64,000 nucleotides of DNA from Ch67 sp041395845 (lineage in GTDB: Bacteria > Pseudomonadota > Gammaproteobacteria > Pseudomonadales > Ketobacteraceae): positions 17,171-81,170 of the forward strand of contig JAWKZS010000020.1 in the NCBI GenBank assembly GCA_041395845.1. The letters run 5' to 3'. Shown piece after piece: positions 55,358-64,000 of the stretch (position 1 is the first letter of the stretch; each line of letters begins with the position of its first letter). A program made the position numbers and the translations under genes. The notes beneath the pieces were generated by a model. It was not told the DNA's origin. It did no database searches and saw nothing but the letters and a program-made list of their open reading frames with translations.

Positions 55358-55666
55358 TTGAGTGACAAGGATGTTAATCGCTACGAACTATCGAGCGAAG
55401 CCGACCAGGATGTCAGCGCTATTTATGATTACACCGTAGAAAAGTTTGGCGTGACGCAGGCTGTGCAGTATTTGCAGGATATTGACGACATGCTGATGCA
55501 GTTGGTCGCGCATCCGGCACTCGGACGAGATCGCCCGGAGATCCGATCCGGCGTGCGCAGTAAAACCTGTCATCATCACGTTATTTTCTATCGCATAGTG
55601 TCCGACTGCATTCGTGTTGTCCGGGTGCTGCATGAAAGCCGGGACGTGCCAGCGTTGTTTGAATGA
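55358..55666 (+). CDS. parE: ParE/RelE-fold toxin
   Basis: 102 residues, starting at a TTG just after the antitoxin stop. YELSSEADQDVSAIYDYT and FGVTQAVQYLQDIDDMLMQL form the N-terminal helices, and a C-terminal VRVLHESRDVPALF strand and tail are typical of ParE gyrase toxins. It may stabilise the restriction island after transfer. Confidence 0.88.
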   Translation: MSDKDVNRYELSSEADQDVSAIYDYTVEKFGVTQAVQYLQDIDDMLMQLVAHPALGRDRPEIRSGVRSKTCHHHVIFYRIVSDCIRVVRVLHESRDVPALFE

Positions 55667-55696
55667 CCCGCATTGAAAAAAACTGGGAGATAAGCT

Positions 55697-56413
55697 GTGG
55701 AAGGTGATAAAGAGTATTTGCCAATGCGGCAAGCGAAGCAGTTCTTGCAGAAAAGCGGCGTTGCGTTTGATGTAAGTGGCGTAAAGGTTGCTCCCGAACT
55801 ATCAAAAAAGGCGCTTTTGGTAAGGAAGGGATACGTGTTTACTGCCTTGGAAGATAATGGATTGCTTGAGGGGTTTGTCAGGGAGTGTTGGCCTGGCGCA
55901 GCCCACAATCGGGCGGCCAAAAAGTTTGAAAAATACCGTCGCATCAAGCAACAAAACGAAGAGTTGCTGGATGGCGCTGGCGCCGAAGAAGAGGAATGGG
56001 AAGACGCCCAGGAAATTGCCTTCGGCCTTGAATATCAGCTCCGTGACTTTTTGGCGCACAACCTTGACGCCATTGGTGTGGGAGGAAAAAAGCTGAGCCT
56101 TTTTGTGGGCGCGGATGGTAGAAACGGAATTGAGTATGCCACCGGTGTGGGGAATATTGATATTTTGGCAGTCGACAAAGCGGGTAATTATTACGTGCTT
56201 GAACTAAAGCGCGCTGCCAGCCCGGATAATGCCATTGGCCAGCTGGCCCGCTACATGGGGTGGGTGGCGGATAAACTGGCACAAGGCAAAGCAGTGCATG
56301 GCATTATTGTGGCCCATGAAATCAACGACAAGCTCAAATATGCAGCCAAAGTAATACCCAATGTCATGCTATTGGAATATCAGGTTACGTTTTCATTAAC
56401 ACCTGCGGACTAG
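55697..56413 (+). CDS. NucS/DUF91-like PD-(D/E)xK nuclease
   Basis: 238 residues from a GTG with GGGAGA upstream. The C-terminal domain has GNIDILAVD (Asp155), YYVLELKR (Glu169, Lys171) and DNAIGQLARYMGWV (Gln182), the catalytic set of the DUF91/NucS fold. The N-terminal part (residues 1-110) is helical and not recognised. It is the third forward gene after the ParDE pair, within the restriction island, and may add a second DNA-cutting or ssDNA-processing activity. Confidence 0.8.
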   Translation: MEGDKEYLPMRQAKQFLQKSGVAFDVSGVKVAPELSKKALLVRKGYVFTALEDNGLLEGFVRECWPGAAHNRAAKKFEKYRRIKQQNEELLDGAGAEEEEWEDAQEIAFGLEYQLRDFLAHNLDAIGVGGKKLSLFVGADGRNGIEYATGVGNIDILAVDKAGNYYVLELKRAASPDNAIGQLARYMGWVADKLAQGKAVHGIIVAHEINDKLKYAAKVIPNVMLLEYQVTFSLTPAD

Positions 56414-56446
56414 ATGCGGTGGTACTGGGTGGGGGCTGGCTCAATG

Positions 56447-57376
56447 TCAGCTCCCCAGATAACACTCCTGAATCAACCCCTTCGCTTTTTCCACATCCTC
56501 GGCGGAGCGTACGGTTAACTCCAGATCACCGGAGCCCCAGTGGCCGATATTACTGACATCGCGGCTGAAGTCGTCATTCTGGGCGCGGGTGCCGGGGAGT
56601 TTCAGGTACACCTGTATACGGGGATCTTTCTTGCCGGGCATGACGATGAAGGCGGCAAAATTGCGGATGCGCTTGAATGCGGTATAGTGTTTCAGTTCCT
56701 TGCGTTGGACTTCGTCGCCGAGTTGTTCGGTGAACTGACACAGGCTGTTGTAGAGGGCGAGTAATTCGGAGGATGCCTCGCTGAGTCGCTCGCGTTGGGA
56801 TTTGTCTTTTGTTTGCTTTTTTTCGGGGACATCCGCATCAACGTCGAGTTCGGTAATGATGGGGCCGCTGGCGGTCTGGGCGTTGACCAGTTCCAGCAGC
56901 AACAGATCGCTGCCGAAGTAGCGGTAGCGCATCAGTTCGATATTGCGGTTGATCTGTTGCACGGCGTGTTCGTCGTAACGGTTGAAGTCCGAGGCGATGC
57001 AGATCAGGCGGGTGCCGCCCCACTCGATATCATCGGCGGCGTCTTTGCCGAGCTTTTCCATCACCAGCCATTTGAATTCGGCCTGATGGTCCAGCAGCCA
57101 GTCCAGATAGAACAGGCCCTGGTTGATGACGTTTTCGTTGCTGTGGCGTTTGTATTCCACGATCACCGGGCAGCCGTTTTCATCCAGGCCCAGGGAATCG
57201 ATGCGGCCCTTGTGGGTTTTGCCGGTGCTGTATTCGGTGGCCAGAAAGCGCACGCCCAGGAACACCTCCATATGCTGTTCGATCTGTTCCTGCAGGTGTT
57301 TTTCCAGCAGGGCGGATTTGCTGGCCAGTTCGGTGACCTGTCCGGCCTGGAGGGAGAACAGTTTGATATCGCTCAT
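56447..57376 (-). CDS. DUF5655 protein with N-terminal PD-(D/E)xK site
   Basis: 309 residues. The N-terminal domain has GRIDSLGLD (Asp60) and PVIVEYKRHS (Glu74, Lys76), a restriction-like nuclease site. The C-terminal part (LKHYTAFKRIRNFAAFIVMPG and DLELTVRSAEDVEKAKGLI) is DUF5655. The gene begins inside the hsdS stop (ATGA overlap), so it is translated as part of the hsdMS operon. Such a gene in a type I operon is an accessory whose role is unknown. Confidence 0.82.
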   Translation of the reverse strand: MSDIKLFSLQAGQVTELASKSALLEKHLQEQIEQHMEVFLGVRFLATEYSTGKTHKGRIDSLGLDENGCPVIVEYKRHSNENVINQGLFYLDWLLDHQAEFKWLVMEKLGKDAADDIEWGGTRLICIASDFNRYDEHAVQQINRNIELMRYRYFGSDLLLLELVNAQTASGPIITELDVDADVPEKKQTKDKSQRERLSEASSELLALYNSLCQFTEQLGDEVQRKELKHYTAFKRIRNFAAFIVMPGKKDPRIQVYLKLPGTRAQNDDFSRDVSNIGHWGSGDLELTVRSAEDVEKAKGLIQECYLGS

Positions 57377-58740
57377 GAGGTGGCTTCCAGTGCAGGGGCC
57401 TCGGCGCTGGCGGGTGGTTGCCAGTCGCGTACGTCGATTTTGCCGGTGACGGCGGCGGAGATTAGGGTGGTACGGCGTTCTTGCAACAACTGAATAGCAT
57501 TTTCTGCTTGATTGACTAGCCTATCCAGCTTTTTGGTCAAGTCTCGAATTTTCTCATTGATGCTTGATGCTTCGCTTGCCGGAGGTATGTAAATAGGAAT
57601 GTTGCCTAACGTTTCCATCGACAAATTCGGTTGTGCTGCTTGAACAGCTCCTTGCCAAATAATGGCTTGTGCAAACTTTGTTGAAATCCAGTGTGAAATA
57701 TATTCTGAGTATGCGGATTCAGATGGCCGAATAAAGCTGACCGCTTGGTTAGTATTTGCAGGCAATATTTCCTTTTGTAAAACGGATGACTGTCCGGTGG
57801 TCGCACCTGCGATAATGACCAAAACATCTCCTTCTTTTAACCTGCTCCTTGCCAGCAATTCATCCGTTTCGGTTGAAATGTAGAAAGATGGTTCTTCAGA
57901 GACATTAAATCCTTTTCCGATATTCTCTGCTTTGAGAAAACGTATTCCCTCCGATTCAAAATCCGATCCGATTGTCGAGGGAGTTGTACCCTTCGATATA
58001 GTGATGGTCAGATTCTTAATCTTTCCTATAGTCCAATGCGCAGGTACTTCGCCCAGCCACTCGACGCCGGAATCCTTCATCGGGACGTTGGGGTTGAGGC
58101 CCTTGGTGACGGCATGGCTGATCACGGCCTGACGTTTTTCTTTTAGCAGTTTGATGAGTTGTTGTTGCTTTTCGATCAGGGTGTCGATTTTGGCGGTTTC
58201 GTGGTCGAGAAAACGCGCAATTGAATTGGCTTCTCCGATGGGTGGCTCACATAAAGAAATAGAACCGAACTGCTCATATGTAATCGATTTTCCGTCCCGC
58301 AAACTGTCCGTTGACGCTTGTAGTGCAGAAACAAATGCAGAGCACTTAAAAAGATACTTGAAATATTGTGGTGACACTGTCCTGAGCGGTGCCAATACTG
58401 TATAAGCTGGTGAAACACAACCAATGTAATTGCTATGTTCAATGCCCCCTTCAAAACTCCTAAGACTAATTACAAAATGATCTTTCTCCACGTGGCGAAA
58501 AGATTCTGTTCCTTTTAGGGCCAACATTACCTTCGAATCATTTAGTTCCATCATTAAGGACTGCGGGATGACGCCATACTTTTGACTTGCGGCCAACTGC
58601 AAATCCGTAGGTAGCGAAGGTTGCCTATAGTTATTGAACAGCCGTCTCGCAACGCATGTTGACCAGTGACTCGGAACATCTTCAAGCCACTCCACCCCCG
58701 AATCCTTATACTCCGAATACGCCCGATACTTCCCCGCCAT
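57373..58740 (-). CDS. hsdS: Type I restriction enzyme specificity subunit HsdS
   Basis: 455 residues, with two target-recognition domains (about 1-200 and 210-430), each opening with the same phrase (KDSGVEWLEDVPSHW and KDSGVEWLGEVPAHW). Each is followed by a central or terminal helix (LIEKQQQLIKLLKEKRQAV; AIQLLQERRTTLI). The gene overlaps hsdM by one base (TGATG). It reads a bipartite recognition sequence, which cannot be deduced here. Confidence 0.9.
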   Translation of the reverse strand: MAGKYRAYSEYKDSGVEWLEDVPSHWSTCVARRLFNNYRQPSLPTDLQLAASQKYGVIPQSLMMELNDSKVMLALKGTESFRHVEKDHFVISLRSFEGGIEHSNYIGCVSPAYTVLAPLRTVSPQYFKYLFKCSAFVSALQASTDSLRDGKSITYEQFGSISLCEPPIGEANSIARFLDHETAKIDTLIEKQQQLIKLLKEKRQAVISHAVTKGLNPNVPMKDSGVEWLGEVPAHWTIGKIKNLTITISKGTTPSTIGSDFESEGIRFLKAENIGKGFNVSEEPSFYISTETDELLARSRLKEGDVLVIIAGATTGQSSVLQKEILPANTNQAVSFIRPSESAYSEYISHWISTKFAQAIIWQGAVQAAQPNLSMETLGNIPIYIPPASEASSINEKIRDLTKKLDRLVNQAENAIQLLQERRTTLISAAVTGKIDVRDWQPPASAEAPALEATS

Positions 58741-61028
58741 CAGGAATGCACCTCTCTCAACAACTCCATAATCTCCGCACTCACCGCATCCAGATCCGCA
58801 TCAATCTCCTCCAGCGGCCGTGGTGGCTGGTACTGATAGAAATGCCGGTTAAAGGGAATTTCATAACCCACCACACCGATCTCGCCGTCGCGTTCGTCCC
58901 GTTTGTCGGCGTTGATCCAGGCGTCGGGAACATGGGGCGCCACTTCGCGCTGAAAGTAAGTTTCGATCAGGTCGGTGACGCTGCGGCGCGGATCGAGGGG
59001 GACGTTTTCGGCATCGCGCAGGTCGCTGTCCTGTTCAAAGGTCACCACCTGGCCGCGATAGTCGAATACGCCATACAGCGGATTGGCGGCTTCCTTCACT
59101 ACCTTTTTGATCACGGCGGCGGCTTTGGGATTTTTGCGGGTGATGGCGTCCAGCAGTTGTTTGCGTTCTTTTGCGTCCAGTTTGATGCCGGCCTGTTTTA
59201 ACGCTTTGCCGAGTTGAATATCCCACTTGTTGAAGTCGTGGCATTCGTCGCTGCCCAGAATGGCTTGCAGCTGGCGGGCTTTATCCATCAGTTGTTGCTG
59301 GGCGTCCCACAGTGGTGGGTCCAGCAGTTCCTTCACCTGTTTTTCTTTCAGGTCGGCAAAATCCTTTTTCAGTTTGGCGCGGATGTCGCTGGTGTGGCTT
59401 TGCCATTCTTCGCCGTAGGCATGCCAGATCCATTGCATGGGGGCGGTGTAGGCGCCGGGGGCAAAGCGCAGGGTTTCGATGGCAGCATCGGTAAAGTGCA
59501 CGGTCAGGCGCAGGGGGCGTTCGATGGTGATGCGGCGATAGCCGAATTCATGACTGCTGAAGATTTTGCTGGCAAAGGTTTTGGCGGCTTCGGTTTTGGG
59601 TGTGCTGGATTGGCGGCCGCGATTGCTTTTTTGTTCCGGGGCTTTGTCCAGGGGGTGATTGTCGATGGCGTCGAAATTGCCAAAGCAGCGGGTGATGGTG
59701 CGGATATCGTCGGCGCCCAGTTCGTTGCGTTTAGATCCCAGGGATTTGCGCATCTTGCCGCCCAGGTTGGCGGCGTTGATCAGTTGCACTTTGCCTTTGC
59801 GCTCGGCGCTTTTCTTGTTGGAGAGTATCCACACATAGGTGGCGATGCCGGTGTTGTAGAACATGTCGGTGGGCAGGGCGACGATGGCTTCCAGCAGGTC
59901 GGCTTCGAGGATGTGGCGGCGGATTTCGCTTTCGCCACTGCCAGCGCCGCCGGTGAACAGGGGTGAGCCGTTGAGGATGATGCCGATGCGGCTGCCGTTG
60001 TCTTTTGCGTCGCGCATCTTGCTGATCAGGTGGAGCAGGAACAGCAGGGAGCCATCGGATACCCGGGGCAGGCCGGGGCCAAAGCGGCCGTCGAAACCTT
60101 TGATGGCGTGTTCGTCCTTGATATCGGATTCGATTTTCTTCCAGTCCACGCCAAAGGGGGGGTTGGATAGCATGTAGTCGAAGCGGTCGGCGGGCAGTTG
60201 GTCGTTGGACAGGGTGTTGCCCAGTTTGATGTTCTGCACGGTCTGGCCTTTCACCAGCATGTCGGCTTTGCAGATGGCGTAGGATTCGGGGTTGAGTTCC
60301 TGGCCAAAGGCGCGCATGACGGCTTCGGGATTTTGTGAGATCACGTATTCCATGCCCGCCGACAAAAATCCACCGGTACCGGCAGTGGGGTCGTAAATGG
60401 TGCGGATGATGCCGGGTTTGCTGAGGGCGTCGTCGTCTTCCAGGAACACCAGTGAGGTGGTGAGCTGAACAATGTCGCGGGGGGTGAAGTGTTCCCCGGC
60501 GGTTTCGTTGGAGCTTTCTGCAAAGCGCCGGATCAGTTCTTCGAATACCAGGCCCATGTCGTGGTTGGACAGGGTTTGGGGGCTCAGGTCGGTGGCGGCA
60601 AATTTCTGCACCACTTTGTAGAGCAGGTTGGCTTCGTTGAGGGCGGCGATGAATTCGTCGAAGCGGAAGTATTCAAAGATTTCCCGCGCATCCCTGGAAA
60701 AGCATTGCACGTAGTTTTCCAGATCCGCCTTGATGCTGCCGTGGTTGAGACGGGTGAGGTTCAGGGGCGAGGTGTTGAAGAAGCTCAATCCCCCGGTGGC
60801 CCGCAGCAGGAGTTTTTCGCGGCCGTCTTCCGGCAGGTTCATGGATTTGATTTTGTCGGCTTCGGCCAGGACGGCGTCCTTGGTAGGTTCCAGCACGCAT
60901 TCGAGGCGGCGCAGCAGGGTGAACGGCAGGATGATGCGGCCGTATTGGGATTGCTTGAAGTCGCCCCGTAACAGGTCGGCCACGGCCCAGATAAAGGCGG
61001 CAACCTGGGAGAAGTTATTATTGGTCAT
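58740..61028 (-). CDS. hsdM: Type I restriction enzyme methyltransferase HsdM
   Basis: 762 residues, longer than typical HsdM (about 500). The N-terminal helical domain, SAM motif DPTAGTGGF at 213-221 and catalytic NPPF at 289-292 give N6-adenine methylation. Residues beyond about 500 form a charged helical extension ending near the hsdS junction. The first gene of the hsdM-hsdS-DUF5655 operon, starting 24 bases after the right repeat. Confidence 0.9.
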   Translation of the reverse strand: MTNNNFSQVAAFIWAVADLLRGDFKQSQYGRIILPFTLLRRLECVLEPTKDAVLAEADKIKSMNLPEDGREKLLLRATGGLSFFNTSPLNLTRLNHGSIKADLENYVQCFSRDAREIFEYFRFDEFIAALNEANLLYKVVQKFAATDLSPQTLSNHDMGLVFEELIRRFAESSNETAGEHFTPRDIVQLTTSLVFLEDDDALSKPGIIRTIYDPTAGTGGFLSAGMEYVISQNPEAVMRAFGQELNPESYAICKADMLVKGQTVQNIKLGNTLSNDQLPADRFDYMLSNPPFGVDWKKIESDIKDEHAIKGFDGRFGPGLPRVSDGSLLFLLHLISKMRDAKDNGSRIGIILNGSPLFTGGAGSGESEIRRHILEADLLEAIVALPTDMFYNTGIATYVWILSNKKSAERKGKVQLINAANLGGKMRKSLGSKRNELGADDIRTITRCFGNFDAIDNHPLDKAPEQKSNRGRQSSTPKTEAAKTFASKIFSSHEFGYRRITIERPLRLTVHFTDAAIETLRFAPGAYTAPMQWIWHAYGEEWQSHTSDIRAKLKKDFADLKEKQVKELLDPPLWDAQQQLMDKARQLQAILGSDECHDFNKWDIQLGKALKQAGIKLDAKERKQLLDAITRKNPKAAAVIKKVVKEAANPLYGVFDYRGQVVTFEQDSDLRDAENVPLDPRRSVTDLIETYFQREVAPHVPDAWINADKRDERDGEIGVVGYEIPFNRHFYQYQPPRPLEEIDADLDAVSAEIMELLREVHS

Positions 61029-61051
61029 GGGTGGGTTCCGGACTGCTGAAT

Positions 61052-61080
61052 GGACTGCAAAGGGGGAAATATACCAGTTT
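61052..61080. repeat. Right 29-bp direct repeat of restriction island
   Basis: Identical to 51589-51617. It lies 24 bases upstream of the hsdM start and probably supplies its promoter (TGGTATATT on the reverse strand). The flanking bases differ on both sides, so the repeat is a defined 29-bp unit. Confidence 0.9.
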
Positions 61081-61094
61081 CCCCCGGGGTTGGG

Positions 61095-61463
61095 TCAGGG
61101 ATTGGGGGTGTAACCATGGGGCACTGCCTTGCCATCGGGCCCCAGGTTCACGAAGACGATATTGTCGATTTCGATGATCACCGCCTTGGTTTCCAGATTG
61201 CGCACCACCGCGTGCAGGGTGATGGAGGTGCGGCCGACCTTGACCATTTCCACACCCATTTCGATGACTTCGCCCAGTCTGCCGGAACTGACAAAGTTGA
61301 TTTCGGAAATGTACTTGGTGACCAGATGGCGGTCCTGGCCCAGCTGGCACATGGCGAAGATGGCGGCTTCGGCGTCGATCCAGCTCAGCAGGCGTCCGCC
61401 GAACAGGCTGCCATTGGGGTTGAGGTCTTCGGGCATGATCCATTTGCGGCTGTAGAACTGCAT
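61095..61463 (-). CDS. YciA-like acyl-CoA thioesterase
   Basis: 122-residue hotdog-fold protein. The phrase DLNPNGSLFGGRLLSWIDAEAA (helix motif with Asp) and the strand KYISEINFVSSGRLGEV are typical of the YciA/acyl-CoA hydrolase group, usually about 130 residues. The ATG chosen has GAGGA six bases upstream; a longer frame gives 29 unrelated residues. Before island insertion it would have been the direct neighbour of the helicase operon. Confidence 0.85.
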   Translation of the reverse strand: MQFYSRKWIMPEDLNPNGSLFGGRLLSWIDAEAAIFAMCQLGQDRHLVTKYISEINFVSSGRLGEVIEMGVEMVKVGRTSITLHAVVRNLETKAVIIEIDNIVFVNLGPDGKAVPHGYTPNP

Positions 61464-61633
61464 GGTGGTCCTCGGGGTGATGGGCAGATGCTGATTAGTG
61501 TGCCGAAGAATCTGCAGGATGGCGAGTCGCAGGGCATTGCCGTTCTTCACCCAGACACTGTCGTTTCCGGCAATGTTGCGTTCCGTGCAGCAATGCGACC
61601 ATAGTGCAGGTCGTGTTCCCGTGAGTGTTTCCC

Positions 61634-62629
61634 ATGTCTGCGTTCAATCCCCATCCCCTGATCCGTAATGGTCATGTGCAGTCGATCCTGGCCAGCAGTG
61701 GATTGCGCCGCCCGCTGTTGCGACGGCGGGGTGCGGGCCTGCTGGCCAATGCCCGGCCACTGATTCTGGATGCCGGTGATGGCGTGCGGCTGCACGGCCT
61801 GCTGTCGCGCCAGCCCGGGGCGGGTCATGCGCCACGGCAAACGGTGATCCTGATCCACGGCTGGGAGGGCTGTGCCGAGTCGAATTATCTGCTGTCGGCG
61901 GCGGGCACGCTGTATCAGGCGGGTTACGACGTCTTCCGGCTGCATCTGCGGGATCATGGCCCGACCCATCATCTGAATGCCGAGCTGTTTCACGCTGCCC
62001 GGCTGGACGAAGTGGTGAATGCGGTGCGGGCGTTTGAAATGCACTATGCGGACGGGCCAACCTGTCTGGTGGGATTTTCCCTTGGTGGCAATTTTGCGCT
62101 GCGGGTGGCGTCGCAGGCGCAGTCAGCGGGATTGCGACTGCGTCATGTGGTGGCAGTGAGTCCGGCCATCAAACCGCTGACCACGATGGCAGCGATGGAG
62201 CACGCACCGGCGTTCTATCACCAGTATTTCGTGCGCAAATGGCAGCGCAGTCTGAGTCGCAAGCACGAACTGTTTCCCGGCCTGCTGGATTACGAACAGG
62301 TACGACGCCTGCGTCGCCTGCGTGAACTTACCGACTATCTGGTGGAACACCACACGGATTTCACCAGCGCAGAAGCCTATCTGAACAGCTACGAAATCAC
62401 GCCCCAGGTTCTGGCGGACATCACCTGTCCGGTGGATATCATTACTGCCGAAGATGACCCGGTGATTCCGGCGCAGGATTTTTACACGCTGCAATTGCCA
62501 CCGCAGGTGCGCTTGCGGATGTTGCCGCGGGGTGGGCATTGCGGCTTTGTGAAAGACTTGCGTTTGCAGGGCTGGATTGACGAGGAATTGCTGCGTCTGT
62601 TCGGGCCGGTATCGCCGTTAGCGGGCTGA
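61634..62629 (+). CDS. YheT-like alpha/beta hydrolase
   Basis: 331 residues. The segment NPHPLIRNGHVQSILAS near the N-terminus is the mark of the YheT/ABHD1 family. HGWEG is the oxyanion loop, VGFSLGGNFAL the nucleophile elbow, AEDDPVIP the acid and PRGGHCGF the His. The ATG is used; an in-frame GTG nine bases upstream is possible. Substrate unknown. Its end overlaps the converging EAL gene by 12 bases. Confidence 0.87.
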   Translation: MSAFNPHPLIRNGHVQSILASSGLRRPLLRRRGAGLLANARPLILDAGDGVRLHGLLSRQPGAGHAPRQTVILIHGWEGCAESNYLLSAAGTLYQAGYDVFRLHLRDHGPTHHLNAELFHAARLDEVVNAVRAFEMHYADGPTCLVGFSLGGNFALRVASQAQSAGLRLRHVVAVSPAIKPLTTMAAMEHAPAFYHQYFVRKWQRSLSRKHELFPGLLDYEQVRRLRRLRELTDYLVEHHTDFTSAEAYLNSYEITPQVLADITCPVDIITAEDDPVIPAQDFYTLQLPPQVRLRMLPRGGHCGFVKDLRLQGWIDEELLRLFGPVSPLAG

Positions 62630-64000
62630 GCGGGACTGGTTCAGCGGCGCGGCGGGTTGCAGATACCGCTCGGCGAAGGTGGCAGCCGGTAAGGGTGCCG
62701 ACCACAGATAGCCCTGGGCAATGTCGCACTGCAATGTCTGCAGCACCGCGCGCTCGGCGTCGGTTTCGATGCCTTCTGCCACGGTGTAGGCACCGGTGGC
62801 GCGGGCCAGCTGCACAATGGCTTTTACGATATTGCGATTGGTTTCCGACTGGTCGATATCGCGCACAAAGCAGATGTCGATCTTGATTTCATCCGCATTC
62901 ATTTTTTGCAGATACGTCATCGAGGAATAGCCGGTACCAAAATCGTCAATGGCAATGCGGAAGCCCATGTCATGCAGTGAATCGATCACCGACAGAAAAC
63001 GTTGCGGATCATCCATTACTGCCGATTCGGTCACTTCGAACAGCAGCCGCTGCGGTGCAACGTTGTAGGCCTGAATGCAGTGGCGGATCAGGGGCAGCAG
63101 GCGGTTGTCGTTAATGTCGAGTGCGGACAGGTTGACCGATAGCTGAAAGCCGTCCGGCAGCCAGCTTTGCTGCTGCAGCCACTGACAGGTTTTCTGCAGT
63201 ACCTGTCGCGTGATATCGAATATCAGCTGACTCTGTTCCGCCAGTGGAATAAACACGCCGGGGCTGATGAAGCCGTCGCGGGGATGCTGCCAACGCACCA
63301 GTACTTCGCCACCGACCACCTTCTGGGAATGCATGTTGATCTGGGGCTGGATGTGAATCGACAGCTGGTCATCCACCAGCGCCTGACGCAAGTCCGACAG
63401 CAATGATAAACGGTGCTTGATGAAAACGTCCTGCTCGCCGGTGTAGATTTCCCAGGGCTGGCAATTGCGGTGGGCGGTGAGCAAGGCCACCTGGGCCTGG
63501 CGAAAGCATTCGAAAATCGAGTGCTGCTCGGGGCGGAACGGGGCACAGCCGATACGGAAACCGATCTTGCTGTTGATGTCATTCACTGTGATGGCTTCGT
63601 CCGCCATGTCCAGCAGTTCTTTCAGCATGGGTTTGACGCTATCCGGTGACGGGCTGGCCGTGTTCACCAGCAGCATTTCCTGCCCACCGGGCAACGTCAT
63701 CAGATAGGCATCCTGGCGTTGCAATGTGCGAATCGGTACCGCCCAGTTGCGATTTGCCAGCAGATGCTGGCTGCGTTCCACGTGACGGTCGTAGGCGAGT
63801 TTGAGTACGTCCGGCCCCAGCAGACCCACCAGTTCGCGAAAGCCATGCAGGTCGAGCACGACCACGAACAGGTTGGGATAGCGCTGCTGCAGTGACGGCA
63901 GCTGTTCGGGAAAACGGTTTTTGAAAAATGAAAAATTGGGCGCGTTGGTTTGCGGATCGACGAACGCCTGGGCCAGTGCGTGGTTTTCCATGAACTTGAT
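62618..64000 (-). CDS. EAL-domain protein with degenerate GGDEF, 5' end may lie outside window
   Basis: At least 457 residues; an ATG lies at 63991, but the frame stays open to the right edge, so the real start is undecided. The N-terminal part resembles a GGDEF domain that has lost its active loop (NLFVVVLDLHGFRELVGLLG, no GGDEF). The EAL domain has GGEVLVRWQHP and IDDFGTGYSSMTYLQKMNAD and looks active as a c-di-GMP phosphodiesterase. Third c-di-GMP gene in the window besides the truncated one. Confidence 0.85.
   Translation of the reverse strand: MKFMENHALAQAFVDPQTNAPNFSFFKNRFPEQLPSLQQRYPNLFVVVLDLHGFRELVGLLGPDVLKLAYDRHVERSQHLLANRNWAVPIRTLQRQDAYLMTLPGGQEMLLVNTASPSPDSVKPMLKELLDMADEAITVNDINSKIGFRIGCAPFRPEQHSIFECFRQAQVALLTAHRNCQPWEIYTGEQDVFIKHRLSLLSDLRQALVDDQLSIHIQPQINMHSQKVVGGEVLVRWQHPRDGFISPGVFIPLAEQSQLIFDITRQVLQKTCQWLQQQSWLPDGFQLSVNLSALDINDNRLLPLIRHCIQAYNVAPQRLLFEVTESAVMDDPQRFLSVIDSLHDMGFRIAIDDFGTGYSSMTYLQKMNADEIKIDICFVRDIDQSETNRNIVKAIVQLARATGAYTVAEGIETDAERAVLQTLQCDIAQGYLWSAPLPAATFAERYLQPAAPLNQSRSAR

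Noticed and set aside
1..64000. CRISPR arrays, tRNA/rRNA genes, prophage or IS transposase genes
   Set aside because: None was seen on either strand; no regularly spaced repeats, transposase motifs or phage structural genes.

Overview
The window looks like a piece of chromosome from a gammaproteobacterium of the lipid- or alkane-degrading kind (Alcanivorax/Ketobacter-like). This is inferred from AlmA-like and AlkK-like proteins, many hotdog thioesterases, acyl-CoA dehydrogenases, 7TM-DISM GGDEF/EAL proteins, E. coli-like HscC and RsuA, and an orphan VgrG island. No rRNA, tRNA, CRISPR array or prophage was seen.

Layout. 1-1346: 3' part of an Ig-like surface protein. 1631-15040: a catabolic cluster of two convergent operons. 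The forward operon encodes an alpha/beta hydrolase, an AlmA-like monooxygenase, an SDR, a PF10118 protein and a thioesterase. The reverse operon encodes a PF10118 protein, a BtrH-like protein, two thioesterases, an acyl-CoA ligase, two acyl-CoA dehydrogenases and a GMC oxidoreductase. Both outer promoters carry nearly the same operator, and a TetR gene lacking its DNA-binding domain lies next to the right one. Together the enzymes could oxidise a long-chain substrate, hydrolyse or dehydrogenate it, activate it with CoA and pass it to beta-oxidation. 15.6-17.5 kb: a perfect CIRCE element drives an orphan TRIP13/Pch2-like AAA+ ATPase, followed by a truncated GGDEF gene. 17.5-21.4 kb: an HscC Hsp70 with a DjlC-like J-protein/RDD fusion and a CopD-like membrane protein. 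22.4-29.8 kb: a type VI secretion cargo island with VgrG, an M23-like effector, a badly decayed N-acetylmuramidase region, and a run of frameshifted genes for exported proteins that look like dead immunity genes.

29.8-49.3 kb: a GGDEF/EAL protein, an FAD oxidoreductase broken by two single-base shifts, and a second catabolic cluster (TetR, two-operator promoter, Baeyer-Villiger-type monooxygenase, SDR, AlkK-like ligase). These are followed by an exported hydrolase, a GGDEF protein, a third PF10118 protein, two methyltransferases, rsuA and several exported proteins. 49.4-51.6 kb: a UvrD-like helicase and a small protein.

51.6-61.1 kb: a type I restriction-modification island (hsdM, hsdS, a DUF5655 nuclease-like gene and hsdR, with an opposing ParDE pair and a NucS-like nuclease). 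It is bounded exactly by two identical 29-bp direct repeats, which suggests it entered as a unit in front of the helicase operon. 61.1-64 kb: a YciA-like thioesterase, a YheT-like hydrolase and an EAL protein that runs off the right edge.

The least ordinary parts are the CIRCE-controlled TRIP13-like ATPase without a HORMA partner, the dead effector and immunity array behind VgrG, the repeat-bounded restriction island with two extra nuclease-fold proteins, and the shared operators of the two catabolic clusters.
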